From a bacterium (GTDB lineage Bacteria > Sysuimicrobiota > Sysuimicrobiia > Sysuimicrobiales > Segetimicrobiaceae), in the NCBI GenBank assembly GCA_035307765.1, contig DATGHU010000034.1, positions 191,417-255,416 on the forward strand: a DNA stretch of 64,000 bases. The letters run 5' to 3'. Numbering within the stretch: the first letter of the stretch is position 1; every line of letters starts with the position of its first letter. This document shows positions 51,043 through 60,008 of the stretch, in pieces. The notes below the pieces were generated by a model. It had not been told where the DNA came from. It did not search any database and saw only the letters and a program-made list of their open reading frames with translations. The position numbers were made by a program, and so were the translations under genes.

Positions 51043-52464
51043 TCACGGTCGATTCGGCTGCATCCTCAGCTCCGGCAGGGGTGGCTTCCTCCCCTTGCCC
51101 CCGCTCCGGACGCGCGCCCAGTAACCCCTCGGCGGCACGGGCACATTGAGCAGGCGGCAGACCTTGCCGAGCCGCACGGCGGAGACTACGTACGCCTTGG
51201 CCACGGTCAGCACGGGCTCTGACCAGACTTGCTCGTAGAGCACCTCACGGTCGTAGTCACGCAGCAGTTTCCTTATCGCGTTCGTCTGCTTCCCGTGCTC
51301 AGACTTTCTCTTCTCGCTTTCGGTGATGGGCTTCTTCTTCAGGCCCAGGGAAACGAGCCGCGCATGCACCTTCGGAGTTCGGACGAGCTCCCGATAAGTT
51401 TCTGGCGCGCAGATCTCGGGCCGCTCGAGGCGATGCATGATCGTTTTCAGGTGATAATCGCCGACTTTCAACAGAGAGCGCCGTATCCGCACGAGCCGCT
51501 CCGGATCCCTCTCTTCCCAGCGTACGCCGCACTTGAGGATCGCCTCGATTACGCCGGTGCCTCTATAGCCAGCGCCCGTGTTTGGAAAGCGATCCTCCAG
51601 CCACCAGAAGTGCCACGACAGGATTCGGGTCAGATCCCTGGGCGGCTGCACAGTCAGAAGGAACGCGACGATGGATTCGTACCTCGCACATTCGTACAGC
51701 TCGTCGAAGTCGTCACGGGCGGGATCGGGTCCGAGGCGCTTCAAGATGCCGAGATGCCCGGCGCGTGCAGCCTCCGTGATCGCTGACCAGCCAACGAAGC
51801 GCTCCTCGCCGTCTTCCGAGTCAGCATCCTCGGCGATGCCCAGGTTCAGATTAGGCGCCGGCGCGTGGGGATCGGCGCCGGCCCAGAGGCAGAGGGCGAT
51901 GCCTCGTTCGTTCGCCTCCCTGACGTGGTAGCCGAGGGCGATATTCAGCTCCCGCTGGATTTTTGGGTTCTCGGCCCGATGGCGCTTGACGAATCCAAGT
52001 AGTGGGCGGTTCGAGGTGCCGTGACCGAGGATCGACGCCATCTCGTGGCCCTCCGTCAGATCATAGCCGGAGGCCCTGAAACGCTCATAGAGATCGGCAT
52101 TGTAGGTGTTGAGCACCGTGTAGACGTCGACGCTCCTGAGATCTCCGCCCCACTCCAGGAGGAGGTCGAACAGGTCCCAGCGTCGGGACCGGAGCGCCAG
52201 GTCGAGCGGCGCGTACCGCTCGAGCTCGAGCCGGTAGCCATTCTGCAGGAGAAGGGTCGCGAGCGAATGCTGGCCGGTCTCGAGCACGATCTGCAGCGCC
52301 GTCTTCGGCCGGGCTCCCTTGGGGACGGCCTCTGACGTCAGCTGAAGCGGCTTCCCGTCAGCGATCCAGCGCTCGACGTCGTAGAAGCGGCCTTCGCGGC
52401 ACAACTGGTGAAGGGGCCGGACATCCTCAGGGGAACACGCGAGAGGAAGGCTGACCTCTGGCAT
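51043..52464 (-). CDS. Ankyrin-type repeat protein with a C-terminal HTH-like domain
   Basis: 473 residues. The N-terminal 320 residues are helical-hairpin repeats of ankyrin type (LHQLCREGRFYDVERWIADG, TALQIVLETGQHSLATLLLQNG, PLDLALRSRRWDLFDLLLEWG, ITEAARAGHLGILKRLG). After a charged linker the last 65 residues form a distinct domain (DREVLYEQVWSEPVLTVAKA, YVVSAVRLGKVCRLLNVPVP, PPRGYWARV), a helix-turn-helix-like module found alone in many bacterial genes of accessory regions. It probably binds DNA or protein; no enzymatic motif. It is convergent with the protease gene, whose stop lies 14 bp away. Confidence 0.7.
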   Translation of the reverse strand: MPEVSLPLACSPEDVRPLHQLCREGRFYDVERWIADGKPLQLTSEAVPKGARPKTALQIVLETGQHSLATLLLQNGYRLELERYAPLDLALRSRRWDLFDLLLEWGGDLRSVDVYTVLNTYNADLYERFRASGYDLTEGHEMASILGHGTSNRPLLGFVKRHRAENPKIQRELNIALGYHVREANERGIALCLWAGADPHAPAPNLNLGIAEDADSEDGEERFVGWSAITEAARAGHLGILKRLGPDPARDDFDELYECARYESIVAFLLTVQPPRDLTRILSWHFWWLEDRFPNTGAGYRGTGVIEAILKCGVRWEERDPERLVRIRRSLLKVGDYHLKTIMHRLERPEICAPETYRELVRTPKVHARLVSLGLKKKPITESEKRKSEHGKQTNAIRKLLRDYDREVLYEQVWSEPVLTVAKAYVVSAVRLGKVCRLLNVPVPPRGYWARVRSGGKGRKPPLPELRMQPNRP

Positions 52465-52651
52465 GGCGGGCCGGTTCTAGGCCGGCGACCGGTCACCCTC
52501 AGATCTAACCAACTTCGTCGCCTGCGAACACCTGACCCAGCTTGAACTGGGGGTTGCGCACCAGGAGAGCACGCGTCCGACGTTCGGGAACGCGTATGCT
52601 GATCTGATCAAGCGAAAGGGTGAGGAGCACGAGATTCGTATTCTGGACGGT

Positions 52652-55600
52652 TTGCGCGCCGAAGGGCACAAGATAGTCCATGCAGGCCTCGGTCAGGACC
52701 ACGACTTCCAGGCGGCGGCCAAAGCGACAATCGAGGCAATCCACGCAGGCGCCAAGTATATCTACCAGGCCGTCTTCTTCGTTGATGGTTGGCGCGGGGT
52801 CGCAGACTTCCTCGAGCGAGTCGAGCGGCCCTCTGTTCTCGGCGCGTGGAGCTATGTAGTCCTTGACACCAAGCTCGCCCGACATCCGCGACCCGAGCAC
52901 GCCCTTCAGCTCTGCTTCTATGCGCACTGTCTCAGGCGAATCCAGGAGCTCGAGCCCGAAATCGCGTACGTTGTCCTTGGCACCCGGGAGCGCATCCCAA
53001 TCAGGCTTGCAAATATATTGGCCTATTACCGCCGGTTGCGGCGGCGCTTCGAGTTAGCAGCAGAAGGGCGCGCCCAAACCGCGCCCTATCCGTGCGAGCA
53101 TTGCCCCCTGTGCGACTTCCGGCCGGTCTGTGAGGAACGCTGGAATCGTGAGGATCACCTTGTCCGCGTTGCTGGTATCCGTCACGATCAGGTCGATCGA
53201 CTCGTGACCGCCGGCATCACCACGTTGACCGCCCTGGCTGAGGCACGTTCGGGCATACGAATTCCGAAGATGGCCGCTCCGGCGTTAAAGGGCTTGCATG
53301 AGCAAGCCGCGCTGCAGCTTGAGCGTCAATGTTCGGGAAAGATCCAATATAGTGCGCTTCCGATCGAAGATGGTCGCGGTCTCGCGGTTCTCCCCCAGCG
53401 ATCGAAGGGTGACATCGTCCTCGATCTTGAGGGACATCCCTTCTTTGAGCCCGCGCGGGGCCTGAATTTTCTCTTTGGTGTCCTCACGTTTGATGGCCTT
53501 GAACCGCATTACGATGTCTTCTGGGCGCACGACCGCGATGGCGAACGCCGGGTATTCGAAGGCTTCGTTGACCTCGTCCACACGCGGCTTGCCCTTTACC
53601 CCGATCTCCACGTGTATCACTTCGGCGCTTACGAGCCGACCGCGATCAAACGGCTGATGGGCGAGTACGCGACGCGTGAGACTGAAGTGGACGAACTGCT
53701 CCGACGCAAAACCTTTGTTGATCTCCATGCCGTCGTACGTCAAGCTCTGCGGGCAGGCGTTCCGAGTTACTCACTTAAGGAGCTTGAACTATTGTTCTCT
53801 TTCACGCCGTCCGCCGCAGTGCGTTCGGGCACGCAGGCGATTCTCCAATACGAGCAGTGGATCTCGACGAAGGACGACGCGTTTCTTGCCGGGATCGCCG
53901 CATACAACGAGGACGATTGTCGGGCGACCCACGCTCTCCTCGGCTGGCTCCACAGATTGCGCCCGGCTGACCTCCCGTGGCCTACTATCCCGGCAGCACC
54001 GACTGTTACGGAAGAAGCGTCTGCGGCATTAGAGGCTCGCCAGCGCCTTCGCGAGGAGCTCTTGAGGGGTGCCGAGCCAGGCACGCCTCGCTGGCTCACC
54101 GCCGAGCTCCTTGAGTACCATCGCCGCGAGGCGCGACCGGCTTGGTGGTGGTACTTCGAGCGGCTCGGCATGACGCCGGAGGAATTGGTTGATGATTCTG
54201 AGTCGATCGGCTGTCTTGAATCCGATGCGAACATGCCGCCCAAACCGCGCAAGAGATCTGTCCTTCATATGCTCAGGTTTCCACCTCAGGACCACAAGCT
54301 CCGACCCGGGCCGGCTGACGACCCGGCGACCGGGAAGAGCGCTGGCGAGATCCTGGAGATCGACGAGGCCACCGGGACACTCTGGCTCCTGCGCGGTCCG
54401 ACGCTCGCGGGGGTGCCGCTTCCACGGGCTCTCATCGCCACGGGCCCCTATGATGATCGTCAGCAACGTGAGGCCGTGCTTCGGTTTGCTGAATCGATCA
54501 GAGATGGTGACAATCGCTATCCGGCGCTCCAGGCGATTCTGGGTCGAGAGCGCCCTCGGACTCGTGGGCTAGCTTCGGGTGATCGAATCCAAACGACCGA
54601 TTTGGCTCGCATGGAGCACCTCGCACTCAGCCTCGACGACAGCTACCTTTTCTTGCAGGGACCGCCAGGGACGGGCAAAACAAGGACCGGAGCTCGTCTC
54701 ATCGTGCACCTATTGGTCCACGGACGGCGGGTGGGAGTTACTTCCCAAACTCACAAGGCAATCTACAACCTGCTTCATGAAGTCGAGGCTGTCGCACACG
54801 AAAAGGGCTTCAGCTTCCGCGGTCTCAAGAAGTCGACTGCCGGCAATCCGGAGTCGAAGTACGAAGGCGAGTTCATCAAGAGCGAATCGGACGCATCGGC
54901 GGTCTTCTCCGCGTCCGATGTCCAGCTTCTCGCGGGTACAGGGTGGCTCTTTGCACGTGGCGACATTGATGGTCAGCTCGACTATATCGTAATTGACGAG
55001 GCTGGCCAGATCTCGCTCGCCGACGCGATCGCCATAGGGACCTCATCCCGAAACATAATCCTGCTTGGCGACCCTCTTCAGCTTGCACAGGTAACCCAGG
55101 GTTCACACCCGTCGGGTAGCGGGGTATCGGTCCTCGAACACCTTCTCGGTGAGGTGGCCACGATCCCGGAAGACCGCGGCGTGTTCCTAGATCACAGTTT
55201 CAGGATGCACCCTGATGTGTGCGCATTCCTCTCAGAGATGGTCTACGCTGGCAGGCTCCACTCCGACCCCTGCGCGGCACGACGCGCGACCTCCTTCGGG
55301 ACCGGCATCCGCTTCGTTGCTGTCGAACATCACGGAAATCGCTCTGCCTCGGACGAGGAGGTCGCACAGATCGCAGCCCGGATTCAAGAAATGCTTCGAG
55401 GTTCGTTCACCGATGCGAATGGAACGACCCGGCCGATCCGCGAAGACGACTTCATGGTCGTAGCGCCCTACAACGCTCAGGTACGGTGCCTTCGAGCAGG
55501 TTTGCTAGCTGGTGTGCGCGTCGGCACCGTTGATAAGTTCCAAGGTCAGGAGGCCCCGATAGTCTTCTTTTCCATGGCGACCTCCAGCGGCGAGGATGTC

Positions 55601-55789
55601 CCGCGCAATCTTGCTTTCCTCTTCTCTCGCAACCGTTTGAACGTAGCAATCTCTCGGGCGCAGTGCCTCGCCGTTCTTGTCTGCTCGCCGCGGCTACTTG
55701 AAGCGCGCTGCCGGTCGATTGATGAGATGGAGCTTGTGAACGCACTGTGTCGGTTGGTTGAGTACGCTGACGGGAGGGCGCAGGGATAG
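52652..55789 (+). CDS. TM0106-type RecB-like nuclease / RNase H-like / SF1 helicase fusion
   Basis: 1045 residues from the first standard start, TTG 52652. The RecB-like nuclease (FVDGWRGVADFLERV, SYVVLDTKLAR) is followed by a cysteine cluster (CEHCPLCDFRPVC), an RNase H-like exonuclease domain (GDIVLDLEGHPFF, VYHFGAYEPTAIKRL, YNEDDCRAT), and a Dna2/UPF1-type SF1 helicase with Walker A GPPGTGKTRTG (about residue 669), VIDEAGQISLADA (about 778), GDPLQLAQV and VGTVDKFQGQEAPIVFF. Homology continues in frame upstream to 52502 (SDLTNFVACEHLTQLELG, then EEHEIRIL). In that stretch an in-frame TAG (52478-52480) follows ATG 52463 by five codons and no usual start remains. Confidence 0.85.
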   Translation: MRAEGHKIVHAGLGQDHDFQAAAKATIEAIHAGAKYIYQAVFFVDGWRGVADFLERVERPSVLGAWSYVVLDTKLARHPRPEHALQLCFYAHCLRRIQELEPEIAYVVLGTRERIPIRLANILAYYRRLRRRFELAAEGRAQTAPYPCEHCPLCDFRPVCEERWNREDHLVRVAGIRHDQVDRLVTAGITTLTALAEARSGIRIPKMAAPALKGLHEQAALQLERQCSGKIQYSALPIEDGRGLAVLPQRSKGDIVLDLEGHPFFEPARGLNFLFGVLTFDGLEPHYDVFWAHDRDGERRVFEGFVDLVHTRLALYPDLHVYHFGAYEPTAIKRLMGEYATRETEVDELLRRKTFVDLHAVVRQALRAGVPSYSLKELELLFSFTPSAAVRSGTQAILQYEQWISTKDDAFLAGIAAYNEDDCRATHALLGWLHRLRPADLPWPTIPAAPTVTEEASAALEARQRLREELLRGAEPGTPRWLTAELLEYHRREARPAWWWYFERLGMTPEELVDDSESIGCLESDANMPPKPRKRSVLHMLRFPPQDHKLRPGPADDPATGKSAGEILEIDEATGTLWLLRGPTLAGVPLPRALIATGPYDDRQQREAVLRFAESIRDGDNRYPALQAILGRERPRTRGLASGDRIQTTDLARMEHLALSLDDSYLFLQGPPGTGKTRTGARLIVHLLVHGRRVGVTSQTHKAIYNLLHEVEAVAHEKGFSFRGLKKSTAGNPESKYEGEFIKSESDASAVFSASDVQLLAGTGWLFARGDIDGQLDYIVIDEAGQISLADAIAIGTSSRNIILLGDPLQLAQVTQGSHPSGSGVSVLEHLLGEVATIPEDRGVFLDHSFRMHPDVCAFLSEMVYAGRLHSDPCAARRATSFGTGIRFVAVEHHGNRSASDEEVAQIAARIQEMLRGSFTDANGTTRPIREDDFMVVAPYNAQVRCLRAGLLAGVRVGTVDKFQGQEAPIVFFSMATSSGEDVPRNLAFLFSRNRLNVAISRAQCLAVLVCSPRLLEARCRSIDEMELVNALCRLVEYADGRAQG

Positions 55790-55882
55790 ACAGCCGACGC
55801 CTCGGCCCGCGCCAACCCTAAGCTCCGCTCCCGGCCCTAAGAGGATCTTCGCGGGAACTCAGCCACCCGATGTGCCCAAGAA

Positions 55883-56146
55883 TCAGCGCCCTGCCCTAAG
55901 ATTGTCGAGGGGGCTGGCCCTCCGGAACTTTCGGCTCACGTCTAGTTTCGTAAGCTGAGCATAGCGGAGAGTCATAGCGAGGCTTTCGTGAGCACGATCA
56001 TAACGTTCGGTGACGTCCACCATTTGCCGGGCCGCCAGTAACGCAGCGCAGATCTCTTCAACCAGTGGCAGGTTCGGGTAGGCGGCGCGAAGCCGAGCTT
56101 CGTCGGTTTCCCCACGCATCATTTCCGCCCACATCTCCGGGGACAT
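55883..56146 (-). pseudogene. Possible tyrosine-recombinase C-terminal fragment
   Basis: An 87-residue frame. Its second half, HESLAMTLRYAQLTKLDVSR, resembles the end of phage-type integrases (the H/E-SLAMTLRYAHL pattern with the Tyr nucleophile). Its first half is unlike the family and may be unrelated sequence read in frame. The upstream catalytic Arg and His motifs are absent, so it cannot be active. Confidence 0.45.
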
Positions 56147-56258
56147 ATCCTTCCACCGTCCCGAGCGTCCGCCGTGTAGATAGCGGTCGGTCTCTCGAGT
56201 CTGCCGCTCGAGCTTCGGGGTGTCTGGTTGGTGCGGCGTCTGGGCATAAGCACGGGTG

Positions 56259-57356
56259 ATGAACAGAGCAAAGACCCTGCCTAATCGCCTTCAGACGCCT
56301 TGGAGTGGGGAAATCCTCTCCGGGCGCATCAATCGTCTGATGCGCACAAACGTTATCTGGCACCCCATCTTCTCCCCAGAGTTCAATACTGACGATTGGG
56401 TTCTTATACCAGGGTGGCACTTCATGTGGGGGTGGACCTCTAATCGCCCCCACGCCCCGGGGGCCGCAAAATTCCACCCCGAAGATTGGGGGACCGATAC
56501 CCTCGCCGATTGGGTTCCCGTAAGAGTCCCGGTTCCACTCCACCGACTGAAGAAAACTCCCAGGCAGGTCTCCTGCTCCTTTGAGGACTTTCTCCGGAAA
56601 TATCAGCCTGTGGGAATGCTGATCCTCAAGGAGTGGTTGCTCTACATGCGCCCTCACGTTGCCGATCTGTTCCAGCATCCAGAGGACTACTCAGAACTCG
56701 TCGTGTGGATAGCACTGTGCGGGCTGAAGTTCACCGTCGAGCAGGCAGAAGCAATCCGGGGGTTCCTCACGAACCGTGTCATCCAGAAACTGAAGTGGTC
56801 AAATCCGGAGAAACTCCGCAAGCACCTGGGGATCACCGTGCAGCGTGATAATACTTACAGGCATGTTCCTGCAACAGGTACCGAGATAGAGTCGGATCTC
56901 TACGATCACTTCGTCGCTGATGTCTTGAACGACGTCTATGTCGTTCGGACCAATTGTCTCGGCTATCTGTACAGCGCGGCCAGAAACTACCAGCTTAACC
57001 TCTACAAAAGAGCGAAGTCTCGTCCGGCCCTAGAAGGGGTGCCCCCTCCCTCGAATGCGGAAGGAGAGCGGTCGGAAGATGAGACGGCCTTGGACAAACT
57101 GGCCACTGACCAGCAGAGGCAGAAGGCTGAGGCAGAGCGAGAGGCCGTGGAATCAAAACTCGACATGGACCGGCTGTTAGATCAAACGAACCTCACACCT
57201 CGCGAACGCGAACTTGCGGTCCTTCTGTGCCAGCCTTCTCAACTTACCCAGAAAGAGATCGCCCGGCGAATGCATGTTACGCCCGCAAGAATCAGCCAAA
57301 TGATCAAGCAACTCGCCTCGAACCCGGTGCTCAAGCAAGCTTACGCCAGGCTTTAA
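56259..57356 (+). CDS. Protein with a sigma-70 region-4-like C-terminus, otherwise unrecognised
   Basis: 365 residues. The last 55 residues form a helix-turn-helix of sigma region 4 type: LTPRERELAVLLCQPSQLTQ, then KEIARRMHVTPARISQMIKQ. The middle (about 195-250) has helices with VRTNCLGYLYSAARNYQLNLYKR, reminiscent of region 2 of divergent sigma factors, and a charged linker with coiled-coil character (QQRQKAEAEREAVESKL). The N-terminal 100 residues are rich in Trp and Pro (WHFMWGWTSNRP) and match nothing I know. It may be a phage- or element-encoded transcription factor. GTG 56256 and ATG 56259 are both possible starts. Confidence 0.65.
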   Translation: MNRAKTLPNRLQTPWSGEILSGRINRLMRTNVIWHPIFSPEFNTDDWVLIPGWHFMWGWTSNRPHAPGAAKFHPEDWGTDTLADWVPVRVPVPLHRLKKTPRQVSCSFEDFLRKYQPVGMLILKEWLLYMRPHVADLFQHPEDYSELVVWIALCGLKFTVEQAEAIRGFLTNRVIQKLKWSNPEKLRKHLGITVQRDNTYRHVPATGTEIESDLYDHFVADVLNDVYVVRTNCLGYLYSAARNYQLNLYKRAKSRPALEGVPPPSNAEGERSEDETALDKLATDQQRQKAEAEREAVESKLDMDRLLDQTNLTPRERELAVLLCQPSQLTQKEIARRMHVTPARISQMIKQLASNPVLKQAYARL

Positions 57357-57538
57357 TCCAGCCCCCCCTTTCCTGGTCCCCTGAGGGTTTTAGCCGCCAG
57401 GATATTAACTTTCGCTTCCTCCCAGTTGTCTGTACACAGTAGAGGGCAATAAGACACCCTTTCCGTTCTGAGCCTTCCTGGACGGCTAGGCGGAGTCTGA
57501 ACGTGGCAATCCAGTTCGTGACAAGAGGAGGAGCAGCG

Positions 57539-57853
57539 ATGGGAGAGACTCAGGAATCGGGGCGGTTCGAGACCGTGGAGGATGGCGCGGCGATGGACGG
57601 TAGAGATCGCTGGGCCCCCGCCGAGCCGGGGGAGCGCGAGGTCGTGATCCAGTTTGATATGGCCAGCGGAGGGATGGCGCTTGTCTTTACATCGTGGCCA
57701 GGGTGGTATTCGAAGTTCCGGCGGAACCCCTCGGCCCGGCTGCTGGAAGTACACCGGGACGAGCAAGGGCGGCTGACCGGCGCGGATTTCGAGCTCCCGG
57801 TTGCGCTCGTGTCCACCCGGTCAAAGCGGCGCTCGGACAAGAAGGTCGGGTAG
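57539..57853 (+). CDS. Small hypothetical protein upstream of the serine recombinase region
   Basis: 104 residues, no membrane segment. The C-terminal half has regular strands (VVIQFDMASGGMALVFTSW, LLEVHRDEQGRLTGADFELP) and a basic end. The ATG at 57539 is chosen because AGGAGG lies 8 bp upstream; an ATG-less extension to 57503 adds no structure. I recognise no family. It may be cargo of the element mobilised by the recombinase at 58246. Confidence 0.5.
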   Translation: MGETQESGRFETVEDGAAMDGRDRWAPAEPGEREVVIQFDMASGGMALVFTSWPGWYSKFRRNPSARLLEVHRDEQGRLTGADFELPVALVSTRSKRRSDKKVG

Positions 57854-58039
57854 CCTCTGGTGCCGGTCGCGCGCGGCCGCTAGGATGGCCTCTTTTGCCT
57901 CTAGAGTGAGTTGGAGCCGGGGTCCAGCAGGCCCTAGGGCGGCGAGGGGGAGCGAGGTCCCTCCCGGCCCGCTCGCCGACGCAGAACGCGATACTGGGCA
58001 CCGGGTGGTGCCCGCGGTGCCGGAGGAGCCAGCGGGGTC

Positions 58040-58249
58040 GTGACGCCCAACGCGCGGCAGGGAACAGGCGCTCGACCTCCCGAGACGCTCGGGAAGAAGA
58101 GAGGAACGCCCGCTGATGACCGGCGAAGCGAACGGCCTATGACCGTGCGGCTCATCCAAGTCGAACCCGATCTTGGGGCGCAGGACGTCATGGATCGGGT
58201 GTGGCACCAGCTCCTCGCGGATGATCCTGCTGCGGAGGAGTCAGCGTGA
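58040..58249 (+). CDS. Small accessory frame coupled to the large serine recombinase
   Basis: 69 codons from GTG 58040, or 36 from ATG 58139. The C-terminal part (TVRLIQVEPDLGAQDVMDRV, then WHQLLADDPAAEESA) looks like a real short protein, while the first 33 residues are arginine-rich and less convincing. Its TGA overlaps the GTG of the recombinase (GTGA), so ribosomes would pass directly to it. GGAGGAG at 58022-58028 could serve the longer start. Function unknown; small coupled frames upstream of serine integrases may control their expression. Confidence 0.45.
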   Translation: MTPNARQGTGARPPETLGKKRGTPADDRRSERPMTVRLIQVEPDLGAQDVMDRVWHQLLADDPAAEESA

Positions 58250-59796
58250 AGGCAGCTCTCTACGTGCGCGTCTCGACAATCGACCAGGTCGAGAAGTGGT
58301 CGCTCGCGGCCCAGAAGCGGGCCCTCGTGGAGTTCGCCGAGCGCCAGGGTTGGACGTACGGGGTCTATGAGGATGCCGGGATCTCCGGGGAGACGCTGGA
58401 CGCTCGTCCCGCAATGTTGCGGCTGCTCGAAGATGCCCGGGCCGGGCAGATCCAGGTCACCGTGGCGATCGAGATGGAGCGGTTCAGCCGGTCGGAGAGC
58501 CTATTCGACTGGCTGGTGATCAAAAAGGCATTCCGGGAGGGCAAGATCAAGTTCGGGACGCCGCAGCAACTCTACGATCCAGCGGATGCCGAGGACGACT
58601 TCCTTACAGACCTTTTTGGAGCGCTCGCCAAGCGCGAGAAGCGCAAAATCCTGGAGCGCACCCGTCGCGGCCGGCTGGAGGCGGCACGCCGGGGACGGTT
58701 CGTGGGCACGCGCATCCCGATCGGCTACCGGCTCGCCTCGCCGGGCGTCTTGGAGGTCAATGAGCAGGGCGCGCGCATCGTGCGACTGATCTTCGACCTA
58801 GCGCTGCGGGGCCGCAGCACGAGGGCGATCGCCCGAGACCTGTTACGGCGCGGGATTTCGTCGCCCCGGGGGGTCCGGACGTGGACGCACTCCGAGGTGG
58901 GCCGCGTCCTGCGCAACCCGGCGTACGTCGGGCGGATGCGGTTCAACCGCCGTCGCGTGGTCCGCGAGGGCGCCGGCCGCCGGCTCGCGCCAACCCCCGA
59001 GCACGAGTGGGTGGAGATCGCGATCCCTCGCCTCGTCAGCGAGGAAACGTTCCGGCGCGTCCAGGACCAGCTCCGCCGGAACCTCCTGTTCTCGCCGCGC
59101 CGGAGGAAGGCCACGTACCTCGTCGCCGGCCTCATCCGCTGCGGCGTGTGTGGGGCCGCCAGATCAGGATCGAGCGCCGACGGTCGCGGGTACTACCGCT
59201 GCAACAACGCGATCGACCCAAAGCCCGGGCACGAGCGATGCCGGGCCCGTCCGGTCCGGTCCGACAAGTTGGACGCGGCGGTGTGGGCCCAGGTGGTCGC
59301 CTCACTGCGCCAGCCGGACGTGATCCTCGAGGCGGCCCGACGATACCGGGAGTCGCATCTCGGGCAGCGCGACGAGCTGCTAATACGCCTGGAGGCGTTG
59401 CGGACCGCGATGTCGCGGGTCCCGGAGGAGCGCGAGCGGGTGCAGCGGCTGTACCGTGAAGGGCTGGCTTCGTTCGAAGAGACGAAGAGTCACGTGGGCG
59501 AAATCGACCGCAAACGCTCGGCGCTCCACCAAGAGAAGGAGACGCTCGAAGCGCGCTTGTCCATGCAGACCGCGGACGAGGCGGAGGCGGATCGCCTAGG
59601 TCGAGTGGTCCGGCGCGTTGCCGACCGGCTCGAGCTGCTATCGCCTGGACAGCGCGTCGAGGTCATCCGCGCGTTCGTCCGTCGGGTCGTCGTCCTACCG
59701 GGTCCCGAGATCCAGGTCCATGCCTTCGTGCCGGTCCCCGGTCGCCAGGAGGAGCAGCAGTACGTGGGGGCGACATGGGAGGCAGCGCTGTCATGA
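58246..59796 (+). CDS. Large serine recombinase (site-specific integrase)
   Basis: 516 residues. The catalytic domain starts KAALYVRVSTIDQVEKWSLA with the nucleophile Ser10; AIEMERFSRSESLFDWLVI carries the conserved Arg, and LTDLFGALAKREKRKILERT the long helix. The recombinase domain follows (TRIPIGYRLASPGVLEVNEQ, TWTHSEVGRVLRNPAYVGRM), then a zinc ribbon with CGVCGA (about 298) and further Cys in YYRCNNA and HERCRA, then a coiled-coil (about 370-450). It integrates or excises DNA at att sites without resolvase-type reversal. GGAGGAG precedes GTG 58246. Its last codons run into a gene read on the other strand. Confidence 0.92.
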   Translation: MKAALYVRVSTIDQVEKWSLAAQKRALVEFAERQGWTYGVYEDAGISGETLDARPAMLRLLEDARAGQIQVTVAIEMERFSRSESLFDWLVIKKAFREGKIKFGTPQQLYDPADAEDDFLTDLFGALAKREKRKILERTRRGRLEAARRGRFVGTRIPIGYRLASPGVLEVNEQGARIVRLIFDLALRGRSTRAIARDLLRRGISSPRGVRTWTHSEVGRVLRNPAYVGRMRFNRRRVVREGAGRRLAPTPEHEWVEIAIPRLVSEETFRRVQDQLRRNLLFSPRRRKATYLVAGLIRCGVCGAARSGSSADGRGYYRCNNAIDPKPGHERCRARPVRSDKLDAAVWAQVVASLRQPDVILEAARRYRESHLGQRDELLIRLEALRTAMSRVPEERERVQRLYREGLASFEETKSHVGEIDRKRSALHQEKETLEARLSMQTADEAEADRLGRVVRRVADRLELLSPGQRVEVIRAFVRRVVVLPGPEIQVHAFVPVPGRQEEQQYVGATWEAALS

Positions 59797-60007
59797 ACCC
59801 GACCGGGTTGTATTGCGGAGCGTTTGTCAGCCCAAAGGCGCCCGACAGACTCGCCGCCGCCATGTTGAAGAGATTCGTCAGAGGGCCGAACAGGTCGCCG
59901 GTCGATGCGCCGCCCGAAGGTCCAGGAGTCTGTCCGGCGGCTGGAGCGACCGACATCAGGATGGTGACGAGTCCGAGTGCCCCGCTCGCACGTCCACGAA
60001 GCCACAC
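59771..60007 (-). pseudogene. 5' part of an exported protein gene, apparently cut by the recombinase element
   Basis: The frame starts at GTG 60007, one base after the stop of the VirB10-like gene. It has a signal peptide (SGALGLVTILMSVAPAAGQ), a Gly/Ser stretch and FGPLTNLFNMAAASLSGAFG, then NPVGFMTALPPMSPP. Beyond about 59770 it would be read inside the recombinase coding region and becomes Arg/Gly/Pro shadow sequence. The natural end is missing, as expected if the element carrying the recombinase inserted here. Confidence 0.6.
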
Positions 60008-60008
60008 G

